Shown here one piece after another: positions 27,279-37,013 of a stretch of DNA of 64,000 nt. The DNA is from Fodinibius halophilus. Its GTDB lineage: Bacteria; Bacteroidota; Rhodothermia; Balneolales; Balneolaceae. The stretch spans positions 186,001 to 250,000 of the forward strand of contig NZ_JAALLS010000001.1 of the NCBI RefSeq assembly GCF_011059105.1, read 5' to 3'. Both the position numbers and the translations under genes were made by a program. Within the stretch, counting starts at the first letter, position 1; every line of letters begins with the position of its first letter. The notes under the pieces were generated by a model that saw only the letters and a list, made by a program, of their open reading frames with translations, made no database searches and was not told where the DNA came from.

Positions 27279-27893
27279 ATGCGTATGAAATTTGTAAAGT
27301 ATAGCTTTGTTCTGGTTGCTTTTATTATAGGAGCACAAATAGTTCAACCGGTAAATGGATTTGCTCAAAAGAATAGTTCAACAATTAAAGAACTTTTAGA
27401 AAAGCGTAATACACAAGTGAAAAAACTTGTGGGGCCAAAGGGCACAGAGTACACGCAAAAACAGCGTGATGAATTAAAAGATATTATTAATGGCATTATA
27501 GACTACCATGCAATGGCTCGGTATGCCTTGCAGGACACGTATAATGATCTTTCAAAAGAAGAAAAGGATGAATTTGTAGATCTTTTTTCTACCGTTATAC
27601 GCGATCATTCGTTGAAGAATTTAGACATCTATCGGGCGGATGTTAAATATGAACAGATTGAGGTTGAGGGTGATTCGGCGGTGGTAGAAACTCTTGCCCA
27701 GCTCAAACGAGTACGAACTCCTGTAACGTATAAAATGGCATATGACAAAACTTCTAAAGAATGGGTCGTTACTGATATTATTATAGATGATGTATCAACG
27801 GCCGGTTCGTATCGACGCCAGTTCCAGAATATAATTAAGAAGAAGGGATACGCTCATCTGCTGAAAACGCTTCGTAAAAAGGTATCAGCCTAG
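27279..27893 (+). CDS. MlaC/Ttg2D-like periplasmic phospholipid-binding protein
   Basis: A 204-residue secreted protein (signal peptide about 1-29, ending GFAQ) with the MlaC fold pattern: YHAMARYALQDTYNDLS-type helix near 69, EKDEFVDLFSTVIRDH, and a C-terminal beta-sheet with VTYKMAYD, WVVTDIIIDDVS and SYRRQF. MlaC carries lipids between the outer membrane and an MlaFEDB transporter, and HpnM does the same for hopanoids. No mlaFED genes are present nearby. It is cotranscribed with tolC-like and glycosyltransferase genes, which suggests lipid or glycolipid traffic. Confidence 0.85.
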   Translation: MRMKFVKYSFVLVAFIIGAQIVQPVNGFAQKNSSTIKELLEKRNTQVKKLVGPKGTEYTQKQRDELKDIINGIIDYHAMARYALQDTYNDLSKEEKDEFVDLFSTVIRDHSLKNLDIYRADVKYEQIEVEGDSAVVETLAQLKRVRTPVTYKMAYDKTSKEWVVTDIIIDDVSTAGSYRRQFQNIIKKKGYAHLLKTLRKKVSA

Positions 27894-27904
27894 ATTTTAT
27901 TCTA

Positions 27905-28843
27905 ATGAGTCCACGGGTTTCAGTTGTTGTACGATCTATTAACAGAGCGGAAGCCCTTTCCGAGTTACTGGAAGTCTTACTGGAACAGAAGCATGACAGC
28001 TATGAAATAGTTGTTGTAGAACAATCTCCGGACCCTTCAGGACCGTATTGGGATAAAGTACTTACGCTCTGTAATAATGAGTGTATTAATCTTATTAAAA
28101 GAAAGCCTCTAGGTGGTCCAAAAGCTCGGAATGTGGGTGTTAGTGCGGCAGAAGGGGAGATCATTATTCTTATTGATGATGATGACCTGCCACTATCTAA
28201 AACGTGGATACGGCAACATGAGAACGCCTATGAAGATCCCCAATTAGCAGGGTTTACAGGACGTCATGTGAGGGCCGGGGGAGAAGAGAATCCATATATC
28301 TTGCCCGATTGGTTTATTGCAAAACGGTGTATGTCATACTCTTTTCTGAATACCCCTTATACCTATGCCAGGTATGACCAAGATGTAGACAATGTAGATT
28401 GGCTACACGGGACAAATGCTTCTCTCAGAAGATCTGTGTTGAAGAGAGTAGAAGGGCTTTGGGATACTCGGGTTAAATCCCAAGATGAACATTCTTTTGC
28501 TTTTAAGTTAAAAGATGTTCTCAAAGAGGATGAATATATCGCCTTCAAAACACAACCTATAGTTAAAAGAGGAGTAGAGATCCAGGGAGGGATGAATAAA
28601 AGGAATCATTCGCTGGAATCAGAACTTCGCAACCATTTTGATTATATATTTAAAATTCTGGCAACATATCGCCCAAAAAAGTTTAACAGTTATTACTACC
28701 TGTATCTACTGTGGATCTACTTTAAAGTTGTAGGTTGGATCTGGAGCCCTTCTGTTAATATATCCTTTTCTAAACGCTTGAAGTATTTTTTGCAACTTCC
28801 ATTTGTATCTTGGAGTTACCAAAAAAAGTATTTGGAAAACTGA
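27905..28843 (+). CDS. Family 2 glycosyltransferase
   Basis: A 312-residue GT-A glycosyltransferase: the N-terminal nucleotide-sugar fold starts at SVVVRSINRAEAL, with GGPKARNVGVSAAEG near 76 and the metal-binding DDDD near 95-98. An acceptor motif WLHGTNASLRRSV lies near 162. The C-terminal 70 residues are aromatic and basic, with a hydrophobic stretch near 259-275 that may touch the membrane. It is the third gene of the tolC unit and ends 13 bases from the convergent flippase gene. The sugar is unknown. Confidence 0.87.
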   Translation: MSPRVSVVVRSINRAEALSELLEVLLEQKHDSYEIVVVEQSPDPSGPYWDKVLTLCNNECINLIKRKPLGGPKARNVGVSAAEGEIIILIDDDDLPLSKTWIRQHENAYEDPQLAGFTGRHVRAGGEENPYILPDWFIAKRCMSYSFLNTPYTYARYDQDVDNVDWLHGTNASLRRSVLKRVEGLWDTRVKSQDEHSFAFKLKDVLKEDEYIAFKTQPIVKRGVEIQGGMNKRNHSLESELRNHFDYIFKILATYRPKKFNSYYYLYLLWIYFKVVGWIWSPSVNISFSKRLKYFLQLPFVSWSYQKKYLEN

Positions 28844-28856
28844 ACGGTACTTTAGA

Positions 28857-30347
28857 TTAATTGCTCAGTTGCTTTTTCATGTTAGAAAAGTTAAATCTAA
28901 AACCGAATAATAAGACTCCGTAGATTAAAAGCACTATACCGTATTGTAGAAGGTGGTTAAAGAATGCTTTTTCAAAAAACTCTGTCAGCGGAATGAAAGC
29001 TACCAGAAGCAGACTTACAGCAAGTCCGGAAAGATGAGGCTTATATATCTGTTTTATGTATAATTTAGCTCCCACAAAATAGCGGGCTTCGGCTAACTCC
29101 AACAATGTAAGGGTGAAGGTAGCCAATGCTGATGCGAGTGCTGCTCCTTCCATTCCCCAAAGTGGTATTAACCAAAGGTTAAGAAGAAAGTTTGAGATTG
29201 AAACTACTACCGAATTGAACAGAGTTAGCTTCGAATGGCCGGTCATTGTCACAATATTGCCTGCTAAGCTGTAAGAGCAGTACATATAGGGGATGGGCAA
29301 GAGCAGGAGCATGAAGAAGGCACTCTGCCCAAATTCGGGGTGTACAATTCGCAGTAAATCTTCTCTGAATATTGCCACGCCTATAATGATTGGGATTGTA
29401 ATAGAGGCAATCCACTTCGCAGTCATTGAGAAATTTTTTGATAACCCTTCGAGGTCATCCCGTTCGTAGAAGCGAACAATATGTGGAGCAAAAGCACTGG
29501 AGAAAATGAGTTTTACATTACGTATTTCCCGAACGATCATGGAACCGGCTCCATAGAAACCAACCATCGAGGCTGAAGCCCCAAAAATAGGGAGCATCAA
29601 AACGTCTAAACCGGTAATGAATTTATTTAATGTCATATTCAGATTTTGTGGCAGGGCAAAGTCAAGTAGTTCCTTGTCAAATTTGAACGATCTAAAGGCT
29701 TTAAATAAGCCTGCCCACGAAAGCTCTTTTTGATATATAACAGTTGCTACTATAGCAACTGTTACTTGCGTGCTGATATATCCTAATGTAAGACCGGTGA
29801 GTGAGGGCCAGATATACCAAAAGCCAATAGAATAAAGCAACAAGAATACAGGCCGGATACCCCCATTAACCATGGCATCGTACTTCATGATTTTAAGTCC
29901 CTGGGTTGCTGCAGTGACAATCCGGTCAAATGCCATTAAGGGGAGCACAAGCCCCATAGTAAGCAGCATGAACTGCAGCTGATCTCCAAAATTATCGCTG
30001 TATAGCATGTCAAATACCATCGGCCCTACCAAGTAACTAAGCACAATTAAAAGCAGAGATAAGCCCATGCTTAGTGCCAGCGCATTGGATAGCGAGCGAT
30101 ACAGGTGATGGTGTTGCTCTTTATCATCTGCATGACGAGCCACAAAAATAAGGGCTCCGTCTTTAAAGCCGGAGGTAAGGAAGGCCAGTGCTATTTCTAT
30201 GGCAAGGTTAGCTGTAATAAATATTCCAAAGAGGTCCGGTCCGTAGTATCGAGTGACCAACACCAGAAAAGAGGGACCTGCAATTTTACCAAGGATACCC
30301 AGGAAATTAACAAACGCACCTTTTTTTAGTTCTTCTTTAATGCTCAT
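28857..30347 (-). CDS. Wzx-type polysaccharide flippase (MATE/MOP superfamily)
   Basis: A 496-residue membrane protein with about 12-14 hydrophobic helices, starting with the family pattern KGAFVNFLGILGKIAGPSFL and ending in a basic tail. Such proteins flip lipid-linked oligosaccharide repeat units across the inner membrane. Its start codon overlaps the stop of the upstream glycosyltransferase gene by four bases (ATGA). No Wzy polymerase or Wzz is seen in the window, so the polymer pathway is incomplete here. Confidence 0.85.
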   Translation of the reverse strand: MSIKEELKKGAFVNFLGILGKIAGPSFLVLVTRYYGPDLFGIFITANLAIEIALAFLTSGFKDGALIFVARHADDKEQHHHLYRSLSNALALSMGLSLLLIVLSYLVGPMVFDMLYSDNFGDQLQFMLLTMGLVLPLMAFDRIVTAATQGLKIMKYDAMVNGGIRPVFLLLYSIGFWYIWPSLTGLTLGYISTQVTVAIVATVIYQKELSWAGLFKAFRSFKFDKELLDFALPQNLNMTLNKFITGLDVLMLPIFGASASMVGFYGAGSMIVREIRNVKLIFSSAFAPHIVRFYERDDLEGLSKNFSMTAKWIASITIPIIIGVAIFREDLLRIVHPEFGQSAFFMLLLLPIPYMYCSYSLAGNIVTMTGHSKLTLFNSVVVSISNFLLNLWLIPLWGMEGAALASALATFTLTLLELAEARYFVGAKLYIKQIYKPHLSGLAVSLLLVAFIPLTEFFEKAFFNHLLQYGIVLLIYGVLLFGFRFNFSNMKKQLSN

Positions 30348-31486
30348 TTATTATCAGCTACTCGATCATATAACGATTCCAGTTTCTGTACCTGTGTTTT
30401 AATATTATAGTCCCTTTTTATTTTTTCTCGTGCAGCAAGGCCAAATTCTTTCCTTTTTTGTGGATGCTCTATTAAATCAATCATACGATCTGCGAGTGCT
30501 TCGGTATTCCGCTCGGGCACCAAAAAGCCAGTTTTACCATCATCAATAATTTCGGGGATTCCGCCGTGGTAGGTACCAATAGCCGGAATAGCCGTGGCAT
30601 TTGCCTCTTTAATAACTACCGGGCCGCCTTCTCTGTCATGATCTTTACCAACAATACTGGGTGCTATTAAAAAGTCAGATTTTTTAAGCATGTCAGAAAT
30701 TTCTGATGACTCTAGTATACCGTGAAAACTGACCTTCGATTTGAGATTATGTTCTGCCACATATGCGCGGCATTTTTCTATTAATCCCCCCTCACCCACA
30801 AAGTTAAGATGTGCCCCGTTGGTTTTATTAACAGCTTTTTTAAAAGCTTTCAGGGCATAAATATGGCCTTTCTTTTCCGTAAAACGGCCGATCATTGTAA
30901 TTTGGCACTGGTCATTTTTAGGGCGTTCTTCATAATCTACCGGATCAAAAGTATCAAGATTAACCCCAATATGGAAAACTTCTACTGCTTCGGGACGACC
31001 GCTTATTTCTCCTAGTATTTCAGCCATTTCGTTGCTAACGGCCAAAATCAGGTCTGCTTTTTGGAGTATCTTTTTAGAGTACAGGATATATCTCCAATAT
31101 TTGGGTTTGTATTTGCCCGTTCCCATAAGGGCTGCAACATCATGTCCGTGGAAAGTTACAACAAAAGGAATGTCGTGTCGTAATTTGTAGGGTAGAGCAT
31201 ACACGGCTCCGGTACCGAAATGAGCATGGATCAGATCGTAGTTTGTGTTCCCGATACGTCGATTAAAAGAAGGCCAATAGGCCGTGTTTTCATAGATAAA
31301 TTCCGAAACTTTTCCATTCGGTTTGTAATATGAATCATATGGAAATCGCTCTTCATTCAACCGTTCTTTGCAAAATACATCTACATCATAACGTTCATGG
31401 GCCTTTAATTCTTCATGGATAAATGTTTGAGAGTACGGTAAAAAAGAGGTTGAAAATAGGGCAATTCTATGACTCTGATCTGACAT
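30344..31486 (-). CDS. Family 4 glycosyltransferase
   Basis: A 380-residue GT-B enzyme. The N-terminal acceptor domain has FLPYSQTFIHEEL near 16 and HAHFGTGAVYALP near 90. The C-terminal GT4 donor domain has MIGRFTEKKGHIYALKAF near 203 and the donor-binding EGGPVVIKEANA near 286. The WcaL-like group that works on exopolysaccharides has this layout. It is the first gene of a two-gene minus-strand unit with the flippase; the promoter is shared with the divergent wzi-like gene. Confidence 0.87.
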   Translation of the reverse strand: MSDQSHRIALFSTSFLPYSQTFIHEELKAHERYDVDVFCKERLNEERFPYDSYYKPNGKVSEFIYENTAYWPSFNRRIGNTNYDLIHAHFGTGAVYALPYKLRHDIPFVVTFHGHDVAALMGTGKYKPKYWRYILYSKKILQKADLILAVSNEMAEILGEISGRPEAVEVFHIGVNLDTFDPVDYEERPKNDQCQITMIGRFTEKKGHIYALKAFKKAVNKTNGAHLNFVGEGGLIEKCRAYVAEHNLKSKVSFHGILESSEISDMLKKSDFLIAPSIVGKDHDREGGPVVIKEANATAIPAIGTYHGGIPEIIDDGKTGFLVPERNTEALADRMIDLIEHPQKRKEFGLAAREKIKRDYNIKTQVQKLESLYDRVADNK

Positions 31487-31641
31487 TTGAAATACCGAAA
31501 TGGGTAAAATTAATATAATCTGAATGTGTAATTCTTTGGAGCAAAGGTAAGAGTACTGGCGCTTATATTAAAGACTTGTTCCTAAATAGGAATATGCTTA
31601 TTTACGGTCTGATCAAAAACTATTTTAAAAAGCTGTTTACA

Positions 31642-33237
31642 ATGAATATCAACAGAGTTCTTGTTTTTATTTTTGCAATATGGATTGCCTCCTTATCAAA
31701 TTGTTTTGCCCAAAGTAAGGTATTGATAAAATCTCAGCATTGGGCATACGAGTATATTGAGCGTTTACAAAACAGGGGACATTTGCGGACCTTAAATCCT
31801 ACCGCTATTCCTTATAACAGAGGGGAGGTGTGGGAAGCCGTTCAGGATATGGATCGTGAAGCGTTGTCTCCGTTATCGCAACAATGGCTAAAAAAGGTTG
31901 AAAACCATGTAAAACCTGCAAAAGAAAAAGCAAGTGACAATTTTATATACGGTGGAGAGCTTACCGGTCGCGCGACAAGAATTAATTCCGGGCGTACGAA
32001 TGTGCTTCGACCCACTGGAGGGGGAGAGTCTGTCTATCCGCATTCGAAGGTTACATTCTATGGTGAGTGGAAGAATACTATTGTACAAACAGGGCTTATG
32101 CTGGACCGATACTATGTTGTTGACCCTGATGGTCATAGAACGGCGGCACGTCCCTGGTTACGCGTCGAAGATTCCTATATCGGTTATGATAAAGGACATT
32201 TTTCAGCTTACTTGGGACGCTTTCGTCATCACTGGGGGCTTAACAGTAATAGTGCAGGGCTGTTGTCTAAGAACCCAGTACCGTTTGACAATTTTTATTT
32301 GCGTTTTGGGAAAGGAAAGATTCAGTTTCGTACAATATTGGGAGAGTTAGATAGCGTTACAGGGGGGCAGTTTGACCGTAGAATTAATTCAAATACGATA
32401 AAACGCTATTTCTTTGGGCATCGCTTAGATTGGATACCGAGTAAACATTTTGCGGTTTCGTTACTGGAGGGAGAAATTGTTTCAGGAGAGCATCTGAATA
32501 TTCCTTTCAGGCATTTAAATCCCCTGAACTTTTTATTCATAGATTCTGGTACCAAGCCAAAGCAGTATGAGTCATCGAATATTATGCTTGCTTTGGCTGT
32601 TGATGCCTATTGGAAAAAAATACATTTAAATACGCAGTTCTTTTTAGATGACTTTGTAGTTAGAGACAGAGATGAACTGGGTAAGAGCGGGGAGCTTAAA
32701 CCTATGGCATATACCTTTCTCAACTCCATAAACTTTGCTACTACAGAACCATACTTTGATATAGGAGCCCGCTATGATATGGTGAGTTCAATGTCTTACC
32801 GTGGTTCTTCCTCTATCGCAGAAGATAGATGGATGTATGCGGGACGCGGACTGGCAACAAATTTTAGTGATTATACGAAGCTTCAGCTGTATACGCATTG
32901 GTATGCTGATAATGTTTTACCAGGCCTGAAACTGGGCCCTTCTTACACACTGTTAAGTCAGGGAGAGCTAGGTTTCAGACAGCCGTTTGACTATACTATT
33001 CTTGATGACAGTATTCTTCATGGCACTATTGAAAATACACATCGAATTGCATTACAGCTTGAATATCAGCCTGTACAACTAGTTCGTATGATTCCTCAAT
33101 GGGAATGGTTTGATGTAAGTTTTCGATTCCAGGCAGATATTGGGTATAACCATGTAGTAAATAGTAATCATATTACCAATAAAACGGAGAGCGAGATTAT
33201 CGGGTTATTTAAATTAGATGGCCGCTGGAGCTTCTAA
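31642..33237 (+). CDS. Wzi-type capsule-assembly outer-membrane beta-barrel
   Basis: With the ATG at 31642 the protein has 531 residues and a good signal peptide (about 1-25, ending CFAQS); an upstream in-frame TTG at 31576 would add 22 residues in front of it and is less likely. The mature part starts with a helical region (HWAYEYIERLQNRG) and continues as amphipathic strands to a C-terminal aromatic WSF. Wzi proteins bind surface polysaccharide and organise capsule at the outer membrane. It is transcribed away from the GT4/flippase pair. Confidence 0.82.
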   Translation: MNINRVLVFIFAIWIASLSNCFAQSKVLIKSQHWAYEYIERLQNRGHLRTLNPTAIPYNRGEVWEAVQDMDREALSPLSQQWLKKVENHVKPAKEKASDNFIYGGELTGRATRINSGRTNVLRPTGGGESVYPHSKVTFYGEWKNTIVQTGLMLDRYYVVDPDGHRTAARPWLRVEDSYIGYDKGHFSAYLGRFRHHWGLNSNSAGLLSKNPVPFDNFYLRFGKGKIQFRTILGELDSVTGGQFDRRINSNTIKRYFFGHRLDWIPSKHFAVSLLEGEIVSGEHLNIPFRHLNPLNFLFIDSGTKPKQYESSNIMLALAVDAYWKKIHLNTQFFLDDFVVRDRDELGKSGELKPMAYTFLNSINFATTEPYFDIGARYDMVSSMSYRGSSSIAEDRWMYAGRGLATNFSDYTKLQLYTHWYADNVLPGLKLGPSYTLLSQGELGFRQPFDYTILDDSILHGTIENTHRIALQLEYQPVQLVRMIPQWEWFDVSFRFQADIGYNHVVNSNHITNKTESEIIGLFKLDGRWSF

Positions 33238-33366
33238 GAAGTGGGAGGCCCCAGATCATATTTTAAGTTGCTGGTGGTTTTTCGTAGTTTCCCAGTTTTA
33301 ATGTTCTAGTAACATTAAGTGTTAGGATCAATATTTGGGGCGTAAGTCGATAAAAAAAGACAAAGG

Positions 33367-34584
33367 ATGAAAGTACTTATATATGCCACTACATTTGGGG
33401 CAGACCTGTGGGCGTTTACACATTATCTGGATCAAAAACCGGAAGTCGAAGTTCGGGTATTGCTAGATGACCCGGAACTATTTAAAAGTGAGGGTGTGGC
33501 TGAGCTTTTTGAACTTGATGCTGAACTTATTGAACGTAAGTGGTATCATTCCTTATTTGGATTGAGGGGTTTTGATCCTGATGTAACAATAATGGATAAT
33601 CGAGTACCCTTGTTTGCACCGTCTCCCAAAGGAATGATCTTGTGGCACGGCTTTGGATGGAAGGGCCCCAATGATGAGCGTGAATTCCGGTGGTTGCACT
33701 TTTCGCTTAAAAATTGCTGGGGAAGTGCAAAGGTACCCAATTCTGATTTTATCTGGCAATGTTTTGGTCCCTGGGATTTTGACCATCGGACCAAGGTAAG
33801 TGGTTTCGCCCCCGAAAATTGCCGTATATTGGGAGCAGCAAGTCATGATTATTTACGCCAATCCTTTGATACCGAAAAAGCGCAACCGTATTATCCTTTC
33901 GATGTGGTAAACAAACCTACAGTATTGATTGCACCTACCTGGCATTACGGTGATGTGTTTTCTCACTGGGGAGAAGACAAAGTGATATTCCCAAAGCTTA
34001 TAGAACAGATTTCTGAGTTGGGGGCTAACATTATTTTGCGTTTGCATGACTCTTTCAGGTTTGATGAAGAGTACCGGACCTTTTTAGAAGAGTTAGCCGA
34101 TGACCATGATAATGTATTCTTAAAATACAAGAATAAAAATCCGGATAATTTATTAGATCTGCAGGTTTCAGATCTGTTGATTACCAATTACAGCAGTATT
34201 GCCAACCTCTTTTATGCTACCGGGAAACCTACCATTCATGTATACCCTGTTAAAGATGCCGATGAAGAGTTCTTATGGCGGAGTCAAACGGTGGCCGGGG
34301 TATATAAAAGAAAGGTTAATTCAGCCCGATTTATTTGGAAGTTGCCGCCGGAGGAAAATGGTGGATTAATGGCATACAATTTAGAAGAACTACAAGAGAA
34401 AATTGAGTATACCATTAAAAACCCAAAATGCTGCGAAGAGTCAACCCAAGAGTTTTTGGATGAGTATATGTTGGGAGCTGATGGCAAGAACTGTGAACGA
34501 ATTTGGAAGACTTTGCAAAAGTTTGTTTATGGCAAGCAGTTTGAGTCGGATAAAGAGCCAGTATTGGTTGAAAGCAATAGATAA
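33367..34584 (+). CDS. CDP-glycerol glycerophosphotransferase-like protein (TagB/TagF family)
   Basis: A 405-residue GT-B-like enzyme. The C-terminal half has the family features LIAPTWHYGDVF near 189, RLHDSFRFDEEY near 228 and the donor-site segment TNYSSIANLFYATGKPTIHV near 277. Relatives transfer polyol phosphate from a CDP-polyol onto teichoic acids or onto surface glycans. Because a myo-inositol-phosphate synthase and a nucleotidyltransferase follow directly, CDP-inositol or CDP-glycerol may be the donor; this is inference. It has no signal peptide and should act in the cytoplasm. Confidence 0.82.
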   Translation: MKVLIYATTFGADLWAFTHYLDQKPEVEVRVLLDDPELFKSEGVAELFELDAELIERKWYHSLFGLRGFDPDVTIMDNRVPLFAPSPKGMILWHGFGWKGPNDEREFRWLHFSLKNCWGSAKVPNSDFIWQCFGPWDFDHRTKVSGFAPENCRILGAASHDYLRQSFDTEKAQPYYPFDVVNKPTVLIAPTWHYGDVFSHWGEDKVIFPKLIEQISELGANIILRLHDSFRFDEEYRTFLEELADDHDNVFLKYKNKNPDNLLDLQVSDLLITNYSSIANLFYATGKPTIHVYPVKDADEEFLWRSQTVAGVYKRKVNSARFIWKLPPEENGGLMAYNLEELQEKIEYTIKNPKCCEESTQEFLDEYMLGADGKNCERIWKTLQKFVYGKQFESDKEPVLVESNR

Positions 34585-34750
34585 TATTTTTGATCAACCC
34601 GCCTATTTTAATTAACTTCACATGCTTTTAATAAACTCGTAATAACGCCTTAAACATCCATTTTTGTCGAACGGTTACACTTCGAAAGTGATCAGATAAT
34701 ATAAGGATTTGGAAACTGTTTTGGGCTCCAGAAATAATTAACTCAGATAT

Positions 34751-36070
34751 ATGCCTTCAGAAAATACGCAGACCTCCAGGGATGGGAAACTACTAGTTTT
34801 AACTCCTGGTTTAGGGGCTGTAGCTACTACTTTCATTGCCGGTGTTGAATCTATGCGCCAAGGACTAACAAAGCCTATTGGTTCATTAACCCAAATGCAG
34901 ACCATTCGCTTGGGAATGCGATCAGAGGGGCGAAATCCTTTAATTAAAGACTTCGTAGACCTTGCTCCTTTATCAGATATTGAATTTGGAGGCTGGGATG
35001 TATTTGAAGACAATGCTTATGAAGCTGCAAAGCGAGCTGAAGTTCTAAATAACGAAGACCTGGAGCCAGTAGCAGATCGGTTAAAAACAGTGGAACCGAT
35101 GCCTGCAGTCTTTAATCAAGACTATGTAAAACGACTGGATGGTCCCAACGTAAAGGAAGAGACCAATAAAATGGAATTGGCTGAAGCCCTGCGCGATGAT
35201 ATTAGGCGCCGCATGAAAGAGACCGGGGCCAGTCGGGCGGTAATGATTTGGTGTGGATCTACTGAAGTTTATCAGCATCCCACGGATTGTCATCAGTCGA
35301 TAGAAGCTTTCGAAGAAGGATTGCGTAATAACGATGAATCGATTGCCCCTTCCCAGATATATGCCTATGCAGCTATCAAAGAAGGAGTACCATATGCTAA
35401 TGGAGCTCCTAACTTATCTGCCGACTTTCCGGCATTAGAGGAACTGGCTGTTGAAAATGGTGTGCCTATTGCCGGTAAGGATTTTAAAACAGGACAAACA
35501 TTAATGAAAACGATGTTGGCTCCTGGATTTAAAACACGAATGCTGGGAGTAGAGGGATGGTTCTCGACAAACATTCTTGGAAACAGGGATGGCGAAATTC
35601 TAGATGATCCGGAAAGCTTTAAAACGAAAGAAGTGAGTAAGAAAGGGGTGCTTGATACCATCCTGCAACCAGATTTATACCCCGATCTGTATGACGATTT
35701 ATACCACAAGGTTCGTATCAATTACTATCCACCACGAGGTGATGAAAAAGAAGGTTGGGATAATATTGATATTAAAGGCTGGATGGGATATCCCATGCAG
35801 ATAAAGGTTGATTTTCTTTGCCGGGATTCAATCTTGGCTGCTCCCATTGTTTTGGATCTGGCGCTTTTCTTGGATCTGGCTAAACGATCAGACCGAAAAG
35901 GTATTCAGGAATGGTTGTCATTTTATTTTAAAAGTCCACAGATTGTAGAGGGCCATATTCAGGAGCATGATATTTTTATTCAGCATTTCCGCCTAAAAAA
36001 TACACTGCGGGTCCTCGGTGGAGAAGAGCCACTTACGCATCTCTCTGAAAATTTTGACGGTAATTACTAA
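34751..36070 (+). CDS. ino1: Myo-inositol-1-phosphate synthase (inositol-3-phosphate synthase)
   Basis: A 439-residue NAD-dependent isomerase turning glucose 6-phosphate into inositol phosphate. The dinucleotide-binding segment TPGLGAVATTFIAG is at about 17-30. The family's later motifs follow: SRAVMIWCGSTEV near 165, GKDFKTGQTLMKT near 240, LGVEGWFSTNILGNRDG near 262 and the metal/phosphate region IDIKGWMGYPMQIKVDFLCRDS near 339. The next gene starts one base after the stop, so the product probably feeds directly into nucleotidyl activation. Confidence 0.94.
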   Translation: MPSENTQTSRDGKLLVLTPGLGAVATTFIAGVESMRQGLTKPIGSLTQMQTIRLGMRSEGRNPLIKDFVDLAPLSDIEFGGWDVFEDNAYEAAKRAEVLNNEDLEPVADRLKTVEPMPAVFNQDYVKRLDGPNVKEETNKMELAEALRDDIRRRMKETGASRAVMIWCGSTEVYQHPTDCHQSIEAFEEGLRNNDESIAPSQIYAYAAIKEGVPYANGAPNLSADFPALEELAVENGVPIAGKDFKTGQTLMKTMLAPGFKTRMLGVEGWFSTNILGNRDGEILDDPESFKTKEVSKKGVLDTILQPDLYPDLYDDLYHKVRINYYPPRGDEKEGWDNIDIKGWMGYPMQIKVDFLCRDSILAAPIVLDLALFLDLAKRSDRKGIQEWLSFYFKSPQIVEGHIQEHDIFIQHFRLKNTLRVLGGEEPLTHLSENFDGNY

Positions 36071-36071
36071 A

Positions 36072-36824
36072 ATGTCTACCAGACAATCGAACAATCGAAC
36101 CGGCATCGTACTGGCCGCGGGGTTTGGATCCCGGTTAAATGGATCGGTTAAAGAGACCAATCTAAAACCGTTGACTCCTGTGGCCGGAGTTCCTCTTATC
36201 TTTCGTGTGATTGAAAGTCTCAACATAGCGGGCTGCAATCGCGTAGTCATTGTTTTGGGGCATGGATACGAAGAGATAAAGCAGCGTATCCAACAGCAGT
36301 ATGATGGGCCTATAGAGCTTATATATGCTTATAACGATAAATACGATTTACAAAATGGGGTGTCGGTACTTTCGGCAGCTGATTATGTAGAGGATGAATT
36401 TGTCCTAACAATGGCAGACCATATCCTGGAAGAGTCACTAATGCAAAAAGCACGAAAGCATGTTCCACCCACAGATGGTGCAACGCTATTGGTTGATTAT
36501 AAGATAGATACCATCTTTGATATGGATGATGCGACCAAAGTCTTGGCAGAAGAAGAGAAATTGAAATCAATTGGGAAGCAGATTCAGGACTATAATTGCA
36601 TTGATACGGGGGTCTTTCTCGGGACTCAGGGCTTGCTTAACGCATTAAAAGACCGGTATCAAGAGACGGGCGATGTTTCTTTGAGCGATGGGGTTCAGGA
36701 GTTGGCTCGCCGTGGTAAAATGGAAGTATTGGATATAGGCAACAGCTTTTGGCAAGATGTGGATACCCCGGAAATGATGGCTTATGCTGAAGAACAGTTG
36801 GCTAAAGATTCAATTTCTGTCTGA
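36072..36824 (+). CDS. Inositol-phosphate cytidylyltransferase-like nucleotidyltransferase
   Basis: With the ATG at 36072, one base after the ino1 stop, the protein has 250 residues. The N-terminal signature VLAAGFGSRLNGSVKETNLKP has GxGxR and a lysine for NTP binding, MADHILEES near 118 provides the metal aspartate, and FWQDVDTPEM closes the core. This resembles the CTP:inositol-1-phosphate cytidylyltransferase part of IPCT-DIPPS enzymes and other sugar nucleotidyltransferases. Tight coupling to ino1 supports CDP-inositol as product. No CDP-alcohol phosphatidyltransferase (DIPPS or PI synthase) is fused or adjacent. Confidence 0.82.
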   Translation: MSTRQSNNRTGIVLAAGFGSRLNGSVKETNLKPLTPVAGVPLIFRVIESLNIAGCNRVVIVLGHGYEEIKQRIQQQYDGPIELIYAYNDKYDLQNGVSVLSAADYVEDEFVLTMADHILEESLMQKARKHVPPTDGATLLVDYKIDTIFDMDDATKVLAEEEKLKSIGKQIQDYNCIDTGVFLGTQGLLNALKDRYQETGDVSLSDGVQELARRGKMEVLDIGNSFWQDVDTPEMMAYAEEQLAKDSISV

Positions 36825-37013
36825 CTGTTTTGTACAGTTTAAAATAACTTAAATACTGCTTCCATTTCCTTTGATTATTCATCAGAGAAATGCTGGATTG
36901 ATCTCGACTGATATAATGTAATAATGATGCGTACTATCTTTATAAAAATTACGTTTATAAGATGTTGAATTAAATCAGATATCATTTCATAAATTATTTG
37001 GCTACTCCTTGGT

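Noticed and set aside
33546-33846. Overlapping minus-strand open frames within the CDP-glycerol-transferase-like gene
   Set aside because: They are antisense to a gene with clear family motifs and have no supported start.
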